Origin: Trichaptum fuscoviolaceum
Taxonomy: Eukaryota > Basidiomycota > Agaricomycetes > Hymenochaetales > Trichaptaceae
Length of the DNA: 64,000 bases
Direction: 5' to 3'
Assembly (NCBI GenBank): GCA_910574455.1
Contig: CAJSYZ010000005.1
Coordinates: 2,418,001-2,482,000 of the forward strand
Of the stretch, positions 1 through 12,002 are shown piece after piece. Under the pieces are notes generated by a model. That model did no database searches. It had not been told where the DNA came from and was given only the letters and a program-made list of their open reading frames with translations. The translations under genes and the position numbers were made by a program. Within the stretch, counting starts at the first letter, position 1. The number at the start of each line of letters is the position of its first letter.

Positions 1-1108
1 GGTGGTGGTAATCATGTTTGAACTAACAGGAGCCCTAACGTATATTCTGCCGACCATGGTGAGCCACAACCCAATCGACTGATGTCCTGGTCCGTCTTAG
101 ATTGATCGTCTCGTAGATCGTTCTTCTAGTCACCAAGGCTGTCGGCGATTTCTTTGGAATAAATGGCATTGCCGATGAGATGATCCGATTTAATGGATTT
201 CCGTTCCTAGAACAAGAGGACCATTCTTTCCACACTACGGTCTCTAGTGTCATGCGCACTGACTTACACACCTTACCTGCAACTGGAATGAAAGTCAGCG
301 ATGTTGGTGAGTACTGATTGAATCTTTTAATGCATTCATTCGCTTATACGAGGGAGCACAGAGGCCAAGCTGCAAGAAACTGATGTCAAGGGTTTCCCGA
401 TAGTCTCAGCTGATGGTCGCCAATTGCTCTTGGGACATATTGGGCGTCATGAACTGCGCTACTTATTGGGTTTGTATTCTCGCTGTAAAGCTGATTTAAT
501 TCATATTGACGACATGACATAGATAAAACGAGGCGCACTCATGGAATCTCTGGCGAAACGCCCTGTTCGTTTTATTCAGAGGATGTCGATCGTGGACGTG
601 AAGAGATCGCCGATCTAGCATCTGGACCGGCTCTTGAAGTTGAAAGCGAAGTGTCGACTAATATTATGAGGGAAACGGCTTCATCGGATATCTTGCAGCT
701 TTGGCCATGGGTAAATCAGGTGCGGCTCTATGGTGACCAAAGTTTTAAAAGGAAATCCTAAGCAGCATGTTCGATTAGACGCCCATGACTGTATCACCGC
801 ACCTACCCTTGGAAATCGTCATGCAACTGTTTAAGAGGATGGGGTAAGAATGCCATTTACTCTTTCTTCGTTCACAATCTGATATATTTACCTTTAGACC
901 ACGTGTGATTATAGTGGAACAGCATGGTCGATTAGTTGGACTGATAACTGTAAAAGACGTTCTTCGTTTCATAGCGACTGAACATCCTGAAAGCTCAAAT
1001 TGGGATAGTCGAGCTAGTCTCGACGATCTCGTAGAGGAAACATGGACGAGGACATCTTCCGCTTTGGATCCCGTTGTGTCTTTGTGGCGACGTTTGTTCC
1101 GACGGTAA
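1..1108 (+). CDS. CLC-type voltage-gated chloride channel/transporter, 3' part (Gef1-like)
   Basis: Only the C-terminal part lies in the window; the 5' end is cut off by the window edge. The first bases read as the end of a CLC membrane helix (VVVIMFELTGALTYILPTM), which is the conserved late transmembrane region of eukaryotic CLC proteins. Several short exons follow and encode two CBS-like segments. The last contains PLEIVMQLFKRMGPRV and VEQHGRLVGLITVKDVLRF, typical of the second CBS domain in fungal Gef1-type proteins. The protein ends at about 1108 after an Arg-rich tail. Family members exchange chloride for protons in Golgi/vacuole membranes and support copper loading and pH balance. The family assignment is firm; the exact subfamily is inferred from the CBS motif. 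Confidence 0.88.
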
Positions 1109-1496
1109 ACTTGTTGTCTTATACTTAGATACTAGACTTGTACGGAGACATAATTTATATATAGTAATTGTCCATTATAAGATAATCCTGAAAGCTCCAG
1201 TCCGTCCAAGCGCCAGGCCAAAACGCGATAGTTCTACAGCTCATATCTTAATCGTCTTGTTGATCTTTCACCGGCACTTGTAAGTTCGTTGTAGGGGCAA
1301 ACACGTTGACCTTCAAGGAAAGGATTGCCCATATCCTCTCTCCAGCCCGGCCTTTGACTTAACAATACTTTCTTCGGCCCAATTGCACATCGGTGGACGA
1401 ATGAAGACGGATTCGCGAATGTTTGATATTCCTCAGCCAGATCGATACAAGTATTGGTGGACCGGTCGATCTGTTCAGGGATCCAGAACATGTTAG

Positions 1497-3273
1497 TCAA
1501 TTCACAGGCTTTGAACGTTTCAACATGTCTACCTTTTTGTAGATCGCAGGGTTAGTGCCACTAAAAACCATCCTATCATACGTGCTCCAACTGATTTCCG
1601 AAAGGTTAGGATGTTGTTTGCCTGCCTTAGCGGCCCATTCGTCGAACCACTTCCCACCATTTTCGATTTCATGATCTAGCTTTTTGATCGTAGCCTGATA
1701 TCCTTCCTCGCCGTCAGTGGCACGAGTCGGGAACACGAAATGTAGTACCCGTAGTTGGAGATATGCCTTCGTCAGCTCGAGCAAACGATTTACTTCGTCA
1801 TCCATCGGGAAACGCACATAAACATGAAGGAGTTCGAGGTTGGGCGCGAGATTCTGCAGCACCTCCAAGTGAGATACCTCCATTCCTAAATCATCACGCC
1901 AGATTAATATGCAATTGAATAGGCTTTGCTGCTGTTGCATTTGAGTGAAGCAGTCGTGCAAGGCAGTGGGAAATCGCCCAGATGGTCCTCTAGATGACCC
2001 GTTGATCCACAAGGTCGTCAGTTGGCCGCTGCAGCTACCAATGAATTTAGCTGCAGATTCCCAGAAGGCCGTACACCCAGTAGCCAAACCAAACTTGATT
2101 GTGGCTAGCTTTCCTGTGTTTCGGCCATTTTCCGTTAAGAAGTCGAGAAAGGAAGACCATTGCGCAGCAGAAGGTGCTGCAAGCGATTCCATGCTGAGTT
2201 CCTTCAGGCTACAATTTCCTAGGAGTTCCATCAATGCTGGTAGACAGAAAGTGTGTGGTCCTTTTGTAGAGAAAGACTTCAAATTTGTCAATTTAACGCC
2301 TGTGCAATCCGTGAAGATTGGGAGTTGATTTGATTCCATGATCCATCGTAAGCTAAGACGTTCCAGCGAATGTTGATTCTGAGCCAGGACGGACCATAGT
2401 TCGACACTAACTATTTTCGCGTAGCCAATCTCTAAGATGCGTAAAGATGAGAGAAGTGTCAATGGTTTGTTCATCGCAAGTGAGACGTCGCTGAGCTTGA
2501 TGTCATATATTTTCTGCATGCTCTCCGCAGATATGTTCGATAAAATGGAAGAAAGAATCTCTTCATCTTGATCAAACTTTCCAAGAGTAACCTAAAGTCA
2601 ATTTACATTGAATTAGCTTCGTATTACATATCCAGTAGACAATCAAGCCCACCGTCACAGTTTCAATGTTTGTTAGAGAAGATATTATGTCTTTGGCCCT
2701 CTTTGTTCGTAATGTCTGCACGGCTTCTTTGTTCCACTCCGTCACACCAGACGGTTGTTGCGGCATGAAGTGTTGAAGCATTGCCCCAAACGGACCCTGC
2801 ATTTGTCTTCGCCAATTCAGCTTAGCGGACTCCTTTATGTCCTCGAGAGAAGTCTGTCCTTTTACTCGACAGACAACCTTCATGTCTATGAGAAGACTTG
2901 TTGCAAGCCTAGCCAGCTCCGGAGAGCCTGTCAGAGTACGGGCCAGCCGTTCATAGTACGTTTCCGAGCATTTGCAAAATGATAGCTCGACAGCACTGTA
3001 CAAGAGTGCATTGGCGTGAGGATAGATGTATCTTGAAGCCAATGCCAAAGCTGCTAGATCCTTCTTATGTATCTGGGAGATTACCATATTCAAAATCTGA
3101 TGATAATTCAGGTTAAAATTGGATTTCTCAACGTACCGAATGAAATACTTTGTCCTGTAGAGTTGTTCCAATTGGAGTCCTCGCATTTGAGCAATACTCA
3201 AGGAAGATGTCCATAAATAGCTCACCCAGATCTCTGGAGGGACTTTGTAGAAGACGACACCACGCTCAGCCAT
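1497..3273 (-). CDS. F-box/LRR-like hypothetical protein
   Basis: The start ATG is at 3273; the frame upstream has only a TTG. The first exon reads KVPPEIWVSYLWTSS, and after a short intron there is KDLAALALASRYIYPHANALLY, the pattern of a basidiomycete F-box-like N-terminus (P.EI...L......L..L...SR...). A third exon begins near 2606 and runs to the stop at 1497. It is rich in leucine-spaced segments (LSSLRILEIGYAKI, LERLSLRWI, LTNLKSFSTKG, LKELSMESL, LELLHVYVRF), which suggests a solenoid of irregular leucine-rich repeats. Such proteins are very numerous in mushrooms and are mostly uncharacterised. A role as a substrate receptor for an SCF ubiquitin ligase is an inference from architecture only. 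The total is about 540 residues. Confidence 0.7.
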
Positions 3274-3588
3274 TTGAGACCAGCTGCAAGGCGAAAGGTC
3301 GGGACTGTTAGAAAAGAGCTTGCAAGCCTGTGGGAGGTTGAGATGGACCAACGGTGTTGAGCTGATTCACTGGCAGCACAGCCAATTTCAGGGTTTAGGG
3401 TAAGGGCTTCAAGAAATCCACTTTCGTAAGGATATTCCCAGAGCCTGCCAGTGCTAACTTAAAGAGCCTGAGGAGCTGTGCGAAGCAGAAGACGTACCTG
3501 TGTAGATACCGCAAACGGCTTCATCTCGCCGATGGACACGTACAAAAAACGTCAATAACACAAGAACACGTTTGTCATATAATTATGA
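3274..3588. other. Intergenic, between F-box/LRR-like gene and PIG-U
   Basis: These 315 bases lie between the 5' end of the F-box/LRR-like gene and the stop codon of PIG-U, both on the minus strand. They should hold the promoter of the former and the 3' UTR of the latter. No further reading frame or structured element was recognised. Confidence 0.4.
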
Positions 3589-5235
3589 CTACTCTTGCAC
3601 TATATCATACCCCTTTTTGTCAGGGAATGCAATTCGCAACCCCGCAAACATGCAATCAATAACTGCTGCACCGTTCGCCATTCCAAACACCAATGTCGAA
3701 GCGTAGAAAAAGTTGGCGTTCCCAGTGCCTTGAACGAGCCAGAGATTCTCAAAGAGAGGGAGTAACAAACATGCATGTAAATGCAGCAACGCTGTCACGA
3801 TCGGATGTCTTAAGTCTAAGAAGAGAGTGTGAACATCGAAGACCTTCGACAAAACTGAACACCTACGTGAGTATATCTCCGGAAATAATGCTACTAGACT
3901 GATGAATAGGCCTGAATCCGCCAGAGTTGGATAGGGTTTGAAGATACTCATGATGCCCAGTAATAAGAAAGTCCCATAGAGAGGATCATGGCTGTTTAAT
4001 CGTTCTCAGTAAAATAAATCATGGTAGATTCACACAACTGCTCACCAGAATTTGATAGAGATCGGTGCAACATAGATAACGATATGCATCTGAGGGTTGT
4101 AAGCATATTATAAAACACAACGAAGTTTCGAAATACAAACCGAGAAAACCATCAAGTAATATAGTCGGAAATGATCAAACATCTCAGTAAAGAAATACCA
4201 CCAGAGTCCCGGATTCGGAGTCAAGTCAGGAAGAAGCAAACTGGACAGAAGAAGGCAGATGAATAAAGGGGAAATTCAGATACATCAACGCACCGGCTTA
4301 CCCTGCACCCCATGATTTCCAGGCCCACGATGTCCCACCGGTTGCAAGCGTGCATATAAGTCCGAGAACAGTGAGGTATGCCGCGAACTGCAAAAATAAT
4401 GCCGTATATTTAGTCGGAGAGAAACGCGTAGGCTTAGGAGAAGCCAAAGATGATTCAGGGTTTCCCAATAATAGTAGTATTAGAGGAGGTGCAAAGAGTA
4501 CGGTCGGAAGGGACAGGTGCGTCAATAACGCAAGGCTGGACAAACAAAGGGATGTCCTCCCTAAGTTGATTGTAAGAAGGGGTGATGATATATAAAAAGC
4601 TAGACACCCGTACCTCTGCATGCCGATAACGTCGACAATAAGAACAGCACATTCTCCAACGTCGACGTCGATAATGCAAGCGATGACAGAAATAGATAGG
4701 GATTGAGAAGAAATCTGTATGATCGAAGTAGTTCAAGAAACGCGGAATTGTAAGTTAAACGTAGCCACTCACGCGCCGAGTATCATCTTCTCTCTTGCAC
4801 TCCCAATTGTCTTGCTCCTTGTCCTCCATATCTGCACGAGAAGATATGCTGAGATGGCATCACAAGTAGCCCAAAGAAAACGCGCAGAGACCGCATTCGA
4901 AGGCACAACGGTCGAGAATATTGCCAGAAGTAGAGGTGACTTGTAGAGAGTGAGTACATTCTGAAAGGCCCATCTTGCTGTATACCTGAACGTACATGGT
5001 AGAAGCTGCCTCCGGAATAGGGATCTACACCTTGCTCATACAGATATACACCCTCTTGCACTACAAATCCAAGAGCCAGTCAGTGACAGCGTCAGAACTG
5101 GCGAATATATGGCGCACACCGAGGATACGAAGTCAAAGGCGAAGAAAGCAGGTGGTCGTGCTTCAGAAGTTCATTTGCATTTGTAAGAGATAATAGAAAT
5201 CGTCCTGCAATCGCAAGCGGTATTGCGTTAGACAT
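3589..5235 (-). CDS. GAB1: GPI transamidase subunit PIG-U (Gab1/Cdc91)
   Basis: A polytopic membrane protein in many small exons. The N-terminal exon starts at ATG 5235 with a hydrophobic segment ([15 protein letters not shown]). The next exons carry [18 protein letters not shown], matching the conserved DLGVSPYSGAVFH region of PIG-U. The last exon carries [14 protein letters not shown] and [22 protein letters not shown], matching the C-terminal YPTVGD and LWxxxGSANSNFFYAITL signature. PIG-U is one of five subunits of the GPI transamidase in the ER, which attaches GPI anchors to proteins such as cell-wall mannoproteins; it is thought to help recognise the lipid anchor. The hydrophobic exons in between (for example near 4300-4620 and 4780-4950) fit its multiple membrane spans. 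Exact intron edges were not all resolved. Confidence 0.88.
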
Positions 5236-5543
5236 TAGAAAAAAAACGAAGTTGGTGTAGCATATGTCGACGGTAAACTCTAATGTGTCCAAGTCGAAGC
5301 CTGAAGGTGAGTAAACTCGGAGCGCTCGTGGGAAGACAACAACTTGAAGTCAGAAGAACAGAATAAAAACAACAATTTATTGCATGCATAACACAAAACG
5401 TTCCCCAAAGTATAAGTACAGATATACACGAAAGGCTGCTATGCCTCAATGGTTATACAACTCTGCTTGTAAAAGACGAAGTGATAAATCTAAGAATCCT
5501 AACTCCTTGAGAATCTCCGAACGACACTGAATCCGCAGTTCCC
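5236..5543. other. Intergenic, PIG-U promoter side and ATG3 3' end
   Basis: These 308 bases separate the PIG-U start from the ATG3 stop (both minus strand). They are A/T-rich and hold no convincing reading frame, so they probably contain the PIG-U promoter and the ATG3 3' UTR. Confidence 0.4.
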
Positions 5544-7064
5544 TTACAAAGACGTGGTAGAGTCCACTTCGATAGTAGGAACAATCGATGCGATAAATTT
5601 CAGAAAGACAACCAGGTAGTAATCCACACGTATGCCCTCTACATCATCTTCTTCGCCCGTCGGGGTTGCCTTATCCCCGCCCGTCCGTTTGAAGGACCAT
5701 TTCTTCTTGCCGTCCTTGTCTTTTGAATTGGCGGGTGATCCAGTTAGTCTGCGCTGCTCTTCTATAGTTGCTGTATTCATCCTCTCTATGATTTTCTTCA
5801 TGACACTTGCGTGTTTGCACGGGTGAACTAACGCAGCTTGTAATGACGAGGAGTGGGGGAAAGGTTCAATCGTCACAGTCTTGAAAGCATGATCAGCTGG
5901 GATGTCCTGGAACACCTGTGAAGGCTTTAATGGAGTTCCGTTCTGGATAAGAAATGTAAATGATAGACGCTCAATGTGGAGTCACTGGGAAACACACCTC
6001 GTCGTATCCCAGTAGCCAGATGGCGGGAGTTTGATAATACTTGTCGTAACAAATCATAACGTCGTAAGTCCGGACTTGTAACAAGTTCCCCTTTCCTGAT
6101 TCTGTGTCTCTGACAGTTGCGTACCCTAGTTCAGCTAATTCTCATCAAATGAGCACAATGGCTTACGTAGACGTAGAAGCTTGTGCAAGCGGAGGCTTCG
6201 AGGGAGCAGCTGTCGCTTCATCCTCTTCGCCCTCCAGTTCCTCTTCCATATCCGGAATTTCGTCGAGATCAGGAGTTTCAGGTGCTTGGGCACCCTTCGA
6301 GTCAGAGATGTTCATCGTAGATACTGCATGAGTAGCAGCCTCCACAGGACCATCGTCCAGATCCGGAATATCGTCTATCACGCCCGGCGTATTGCGGTCG
6401 GCGGTGGATCTTCGACCCGCATGAGTCTCAACCCACTCGTCTCCATCGGCAGGCGTAGTTGAGTCAGAGAAAGATAGGAGTCGCTCTGCGTCTTCATCTG
6501 CATCCGTATACTGCAGTGATGCGGCTCGTCGAAGACATGGGACTAAGGTATGTCTTGCTTAATCAACATAAGGGATATATGATATCGGCATGTTGGACGA
6601 ACCTCCTCGTGTAACAAGATACTGTTTATCTATAGGCAGATAATCTCGGGCCTTCGATACATCCCCCTTTTCCCTAGTTACGAGATGATTTACATTAAGA
6701 AAACGCGTTGATGCACTCAAAAGAGCTTGCTTCTTACCAGGTCCAGACGGGGAATTTGTATGTCAGGAAGTCTCCAGCAGCAACGAACTCTTCTGTTTAT
6801 ACTCTCAGCTATACAAGAACTAAGACAAGACTTCATTTATCACATACCTGGAGTTATTCTCCCATGCTCTTTAAACTTGCTCTCCTTCAGAACCTACATA
6901 CATCACGCTCAGCTGCGCGTCGCGATATAGGGCGGGATCGAGTCTGGTACTTACAGGAGCCAGATAGTCACGGACTGCCCAGTAGTTCCTCTATGAAATA
7001 TTTAGCATCAGTATCGTTATCGTCACGGAAAGCTGGGCGTATAGCGAACCTGTAGAGTATGCAT
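5544..7064 (-). CDS. ATG3: Autophagy E2-like conjugating enzyme Atg3
   Basis: Atg3 transfers Atg8 from Atg7 to phosphatidylethanolamine during autophagosome growth. The C-terminal exon (5915-5544) contains the active-site signature [12 protein letters not shown], with the catalytic Cys, preceded by [20 protein letters not shown], as in all Atg3 proteins. The exon at about 6460-6160 encodes the acidic flexible region ([18 protein letters not shown]) that binds Atg7. A tiny first exon, MHTLQ (7064-7050), joins across an intron of about 60 nt to [23 protein letters not shown], the membrane-binding amphipathic N-terminus; this fixes the start at ATG 7064. It lies in the same orientation as the antiporter upstream and PIG-U downstream. 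All key residues are present. Confidence 0.93.
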
Positions 7065-7279
7065 GGTGGCGGTATGGAAACGAGTTCAATTACGCGCTGT
7101 AGTGATCGATCATGCATACTATACACTGTGTGAACATTATACCTGATTCACAGCCTGAGTGGCACTACCACTGCCAGTGGCATCGTCTTCTATTCGCACT
7201 CACGTATATTTTCACTTTCCATTCCTTTCACATCATATAACTACAAAATGGACTCTGCGCAACAATGTTCAAGTATTAT

Positions 7280-8790
7280 CTATCCCCAGCTTTCCCTTGT
7301 GCATTCTAAAAATCGTTTGTGCACGAGCTGTCCTGTTGTAACCGCTCCCACAAGAGTACACAAAACGGCAGCCCACATCACAACTAGGAAGTTATCTTCA
7401 CCAAGGGCTGGAAGTCCAAGCTGAGCTATAAGAAGAGCAATCTCCCCTCGAGATATCATAGCAAGGGAAATTAACAGAGCTGGGTATACCGGCATTTGTC
7501 TTTCGGCGAACAAGCCTTTCTTGTTGCAATCAGGACTCGTAATTTGGGGTTGCATCTGCGAAGTCGACGAACCTACTACCTCGCCAAGCGGAATTCTTGT
7601 TGACCGAGCTGTCTCTGCGTTGAGTTCATGGTTTGTTACGGGTTCTTCAAGACGGACTTGATCTGGCCAAGCAAGAATGCATATACCGGTGGCAGCCTTG
7701 CCAACGCACATGAGCAATGCGTAGACCACCCCTTTCCAGATCACGGATCCTTTCCATAGAGGCAAAAATGGAACCGCTGAGCCAATGCTCGAGAAGAAAA
7801 GCGGCACGAAAACGTGCTCGTTGAGAGGACCGACGTGAGCATCGAAAGCATCCTTGAAAGACGAAGAGCTATTACGAGTTGTGGATGAATCGAGGAACTG
7901 CAAGATACAGCCCGCGATATATGCGCCGAATAGCATACTGGATCCTGTGAAGTTGCTGATAGTGACTAGTCCGCTGAGAAGTACGATCATCGCCAGCAAA
8001 AAGTACCTTCGGCTCATCATCAATTTCGTGCGAAGAATAATCTTGCGATATATTGGGAGTAAAAGCCATCTGCCCACGACCAGTGCTCCTCCAACCATGC
8101 CAGCTGAAGCAACCAGCGGCTGCAAGATTGTCCACGCCAGGCGTTTTCCGTGCATTTGATTTTCGGGCGCGATCACCTGAGAAACCACGGATGCCATAAT
8201 CAATCCGACAATGTCGTCAAGAATTGCAGCCGATAGGAGAACGATTCCTATCCTTGTATTCCGCAGATCCGGTGAACTTTTGAATGATGAAAGGATTGCG
8301 AATGTGGTACCCAGAGAAGTTGAGCATAATGCTGCGCCTGCAGTGAAGCCCTGCAAAGGAGTGGCTCCAAATGCGAAAACGAAGCAAATGAGCGACAGGC
8401 CAATAGGTGCCAAGATCCCAACCAGAGCTACGCTCATAGACAAAACGATATTTGCTTTCAACAGGACCAACCTTGTTGACAACCCACCTGCGAGGACGGT
8501 CAGCATCACAGATACAAATAGCACATGCTCAATTTGCTGCACACACCTTGAAAGATAAGGAGAATGAGCCCAAGATTCCCCAATGCCTGCAGTGCATTTA
8601 GCCACTTATATGGTATTATATTTGCCAACGGAGGTCCATAGATTATACCAGCCGCGATCTGAGCTAAAAGTCCTGCGTGCAATAGTCGCTCCGTTACCCA
8701 ACCGAAGGCATTCAAGATATAAAGAAATGAAGAGAGGACCAAAAGCTCAATGAGCGAAGTCTCTTCATAATTGTATACCGAGGACTTCAT
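7280..8790 (-). CDS. CPA-family Na+(K+)/H+ antiporter
   Basis: Starts at ATG 8790, with one clear intron near 8540. The protein is almost entirely hydrophobic, with about 11-12 predicted membrane spans. Motifs typical of the CPA2/KefB-like exchanger fold are visible: LAQIAAGIIYGPPLAN in an early helix, LSTRLVLLKANIVLS, TAGAALCSTSLGTTFAIL, and the strongly conserved LLSAAILDDIVGLIM (the ILDD ion-binding helix). Near the C-terminus ISRGEIALLIAQLG matches the conserved RGE/RGAL helix. The length (about 480 residues) suits short fungal exchangers without a long cytosolic tail. Likely role: cation/proton exchange at the plasma or an endosomal membrane. Substrate preference cannot be read from the sequence. 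Confidence 0.85.
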
Positions 8791-9174
8791 GCATTTAGAC
8801 AGTGTCCTTCAATTGCCACAGGTTCCTGGAGAGTCTTGACTCTTTAGGGTTGTGCTGGTGGTTGGTGTTCAAAGACCGAAAGAGCAGACTCCGCAACGGA
8901 CGAGCGAATTGCACCCGTATTGGTATGTAGAGCCGACCACAACTGTCACTTGTGCCAATGATTGCTCCCGTCCCCCTCAACATGCCCAACATGCATCAGC
9001 CCCGCAGGCAATTTCTATTATATTTACTTTTGAATACCGTGACGATGATCTGCATGTGAATCTTCGGTTATCGACCCATACTACTATTCGTTCAAGATAT
9101 AACGTCGCACGTCCACGGGGCTCGACCTCTTTGAACAATCTTCGTGCAATTGTCACTCCTTACTTTTGTCAAGC
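8791..9174. promoter_or_regulatory. Divergent promoter region between antiporter and SDR genes
   Basis: These 384 bases lie between two divergently transcribed start codons (minus-strand antiporter at 8790, plus-strand dehydrogenase at 9175). The region must contain both promoters. No clear TATA box or named operator was identified. Confidence 0.5.
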
Positions 9175-10703
9175 ATGGCGAGGAACATCCAGGACAGTGA
9201 GCTGTACCGATATGCGAATAAGGTCAGGGGACAGACAGTCGTGATTACTGGTATGATCTCTACAGACTGACCATAGTCATGCCGAATTAATGATGGCAAC
9301 GTCCTGATAATTTAGGTGCTGCCAATGGCCTTGGAAAGGCTGCAGCTCTTGAGTTTGGAAAGAGGGGGTGAACATCAGTAACATATCTTTTTGTATCGGT
9401 ACAAACTGACAAAAAACTGCGCCGTCTGCAGCGCGAACGTTATAATTGGTGACATCGACGTCATGGGAGCAGAGAAAACTGCTTCGGAGATCAAAGCAGC
9501 TGGAGGGTACGCGTCAGTTCAACTCTGACTTCTTCAAAGCTAACCTCCGAATAATACATATTATAATCAGGAGTGCTTCTTTCCAGTCATGCAATGTGCT
9601 TGAATATAAGCAAATCGTCTCCCTTTTCGAACATGCCGTCTCCAGGTACGGCACCGTTGACATCGTTGTATGTTACTTTGCTCAACTATGGCGAAAAAAC
9701 AATTTACTTAATTCGTTGTCTCCTCTCTTAGATTCCCAATGCCGGTGTTACGGAGATTGGCCGGTTCACATCTGTCGACACCGATGAACAGGGATTACCG
9801 AAGAAGCCGAATCTCAAGACTCTGGAGATTAATATTATCAGTGTTTTATATAGTACGCTCCTTACATCTCCTTTCAAGACCTCTTATAGCTCACAGTCAA
9901 CTAGCTACCCACGTCACGATCCATTATTTCAGCAAGAATAAGAAAGCGGACGCACTCAAGGCTCTTGTCCTGGTCGGTTCTATGGGTCAGCGAACGACAT
10001 CGAAGCTTTTTTGGCAAACATCAGTGCTAACCCTCATTTTCGTGTAGCGTCAATATCTGGCCTTCCAGGAGGCCCGTTATATGGTACTTCTAAGCATGGT
10101 GTACTCGGCCTAATGAGATCTTTGGCCCCGGAATTCGAACTCTACGGTTGGAGAATCGCAGCTGTTACGCCATGGTTTGCTGGTACGTCTGCATCGGCAA
10201 CCAGCTTCGAAAGGCTGTTTGTTGATGATTACGCTGTTTAGACACAAACATCATTCCAACCGCCATGAAACTGGCCCTTGCTGGTGTGCCGATGGTACCC
10301 ATCTATAAGGTAGCTGGCGCGATGTTCCTTGCTGCGACTGACGAGGAGCCCGGCTCGCTTGGAGCTGCCTACACTCTCCCAGATGAACGCGAGGTGTTCA
10401 GAATTCCTCCCACTGAGATAAATGAGGGCGTTTATCAGATAATGAACGATCGAGCGAAGCGTGCCAAGAGGTAGGTTGGTCATTATGCCAATAATCGGTT
10501 ATTGACTCTTCTCATCTATTGCCAGTGCAATTCAAGGCATCAAGACCTTAGTCGCCATCTCGGGCATATTCCTGAAGTCCTCGGTTTTCAAATTGTTATT
10601 GACCGCTACTACAGCGTACTACGCATATCTGTTCACGTCCAGTCATAACAATCCAGCGGATATCCTTTCGCGTATTCAAAACATTACTGGGAGGAACGTC
10701 TAA
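9175..10703 (+). CDS. Short-chain dehydrogenase/reductase, possibly membrane-anchored
   Basis: Starts at ATG 9175 (MARNIQDSELYRY). The first intron splits the dinucleotide-binding motif TG-AANGLGKAAALEF, a classical SDR TGxxxGxG glycine loop that binds NAD(P). Next comes GANVIIGDID (the acidic residue after beta-2 suggests NAD preference), then the NAG motif in IPNAGVTEIGRF. The active site reads GGPLYGTSKHGVLGL, giving the YxxxK catalytic pair. The C-terminus after about residue 290 has a hydrophobic stretch (VFKLLLTATTAYYAYLFTS) that may anchor the protein in a membrane. The overall pattern resembles 15-hydroxyprostaglandin-dehydrogenase-like SDRs of mushrooms. The substrate is unknown. The stop at 10703 lies close to the convergent ARFRP1 gene, so the 3' ends are tightly packed. 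Confidence 0.85.
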
Positions 10704-10765
10704 GGTGCCTTTGTGGTTAAATATTATTGTATATATACTCTGGATTAATGTACAAGGTCAACATA

Positions 10766-11783
10766 TTATGAATGTTCTTCCCTATGAAGAATGCTTGATC
10801 AGTAAGTGAAGGAGTGGGGCAATGTAGACCATACCTTCGACGGCTGTTCTGGACGCGAATAAATAACCAATCGACTGCAGTGCGTACGCCAGTTCTGTAA
10901 GTTATAAATCCATATGTTAGCTTCCGAAGTCAAAACTCAATACATGCAAGGACCAACCCTTCCAAAGCTGATACGCCCATAACATCCAAGCTAGCGAATC
11001 GCTCTTGCAGCTGATCAGCGTGCTCGCCATATATTCTGCGCATGCTATCCTTCTTGCCCTGATACCACTGCTCGTAATTCTCACGGATCTCCTCGACGGA
11101 GAGGCTCTCAGGTGAGTCTTGTTTGTTTGCCAGTAGTAGCAGAGGGACATTCAGGATCTTCGGTGCAGAGAGGACAGAGTCTAGAATTCTCATATGTCAG
11201 GACCGAAAAAGCAATAGGTAAGAGATAAATGACCTCACCAAAGACCTCCCACCCTTCATTCAACCGCTCGCGGTCGGCTGCGTCTATGATATAAACAACT
11301 GCATGGCAGTCATCGTAATACCTATGCCAGATGTTTCGAATTCCTGACTGTCCACCGAGGTCAAAGAACTGGAGGATTGTGGAGGGTAGAGTTATCTTCC
11401 CAGCTGTATATAGCAAACACGATTCACAATAAGGTGTAAGAACATGAAGCTCAGTCACTAATAAATGAACGGGAACGGTTTGTACGCACTGTTCTGACCA
11501 ACAGTAGGTCCTATCTTGTCCGGCGGCAACCCAGGCAGGCCTGTATACAGGTTCTTCACCTTCTCCAAGAATGTCTAAGTAAGATGCAGGAAACCAGTTA
11601 GTGAACTCTACTCACAAGCTTATGAATGTTGAGCTGCTCACTGTCTTGCCTGCCCCATCTAAACCGAGAATGAGAACTGAGAACTCCTCTTTCCTATGGG
11701 GAAAGAATCAGAATTAGAAAGAATACAAACTATGATACATACCGTGTCAAGTACTCGTGAAGACCCTTCAGGAGATGATACAT
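10766..11783 (-). CDS. ARL3: ARFRP1/Arl3-like small GTPase
   Basis: An Arf-family GTPase of the ARFRP1 (yeast Arl3) branch, which acts at the trans-Golgi and recruits Arl1 and its golgins. The start ATG at 11783 gives MYHLLKGLHEYLTRKEEF. Like yeast Arl3 and human ARFRP1, it has no Gly2 for myristoylation; those orthologues are N-terminally acetylated instead. G1 is GLDGAGKT, G3 is DLGGQSG and G4 is NKQD. Five or more exons are visible. The last splice (near 10945 to 10904) joins VSALEG to TGVRTAVDWLFIRVQNSRR, the normal end of the family. With one more intron of 52 nt the stop falls at 10766; without it the frame would run to 10717. The latter would leave only about 13 bases to the convergent SDR stop. 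Confidence 0.87.
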
Positions 11784-12002
11784 ATGCGCATTGAGGTCGA
11801 CGAAGTTGACCTTGAACTTCAAGTTGGACGCGTAAAGCGCTGAACTTGAAAGTCTTCGAAGCGCGTCACTTCTTCCATCTTTGGAACCAACGTCTGACTT
11901 CACGGTGCCACATTCTGCTACCGCAGCACACCGTCTCTTGTCTCCTTCACTTACCATAGAGATACACAATCCAACGGAGGTGCGAAGAAGGAAGTGTTGA
12001 GT
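11784..12002. promoter_or_regulatory. Compact divergent promoter, ARFRP1 / VMA16
   Basis: Only 219 bases separate the start codons of the minus-strand ARFRP1 gene and the plus-strand V-ATPase c'' gene, so both promoters must share this stretch. No specific binding site was identified with confidence. Confidence 0.55.
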
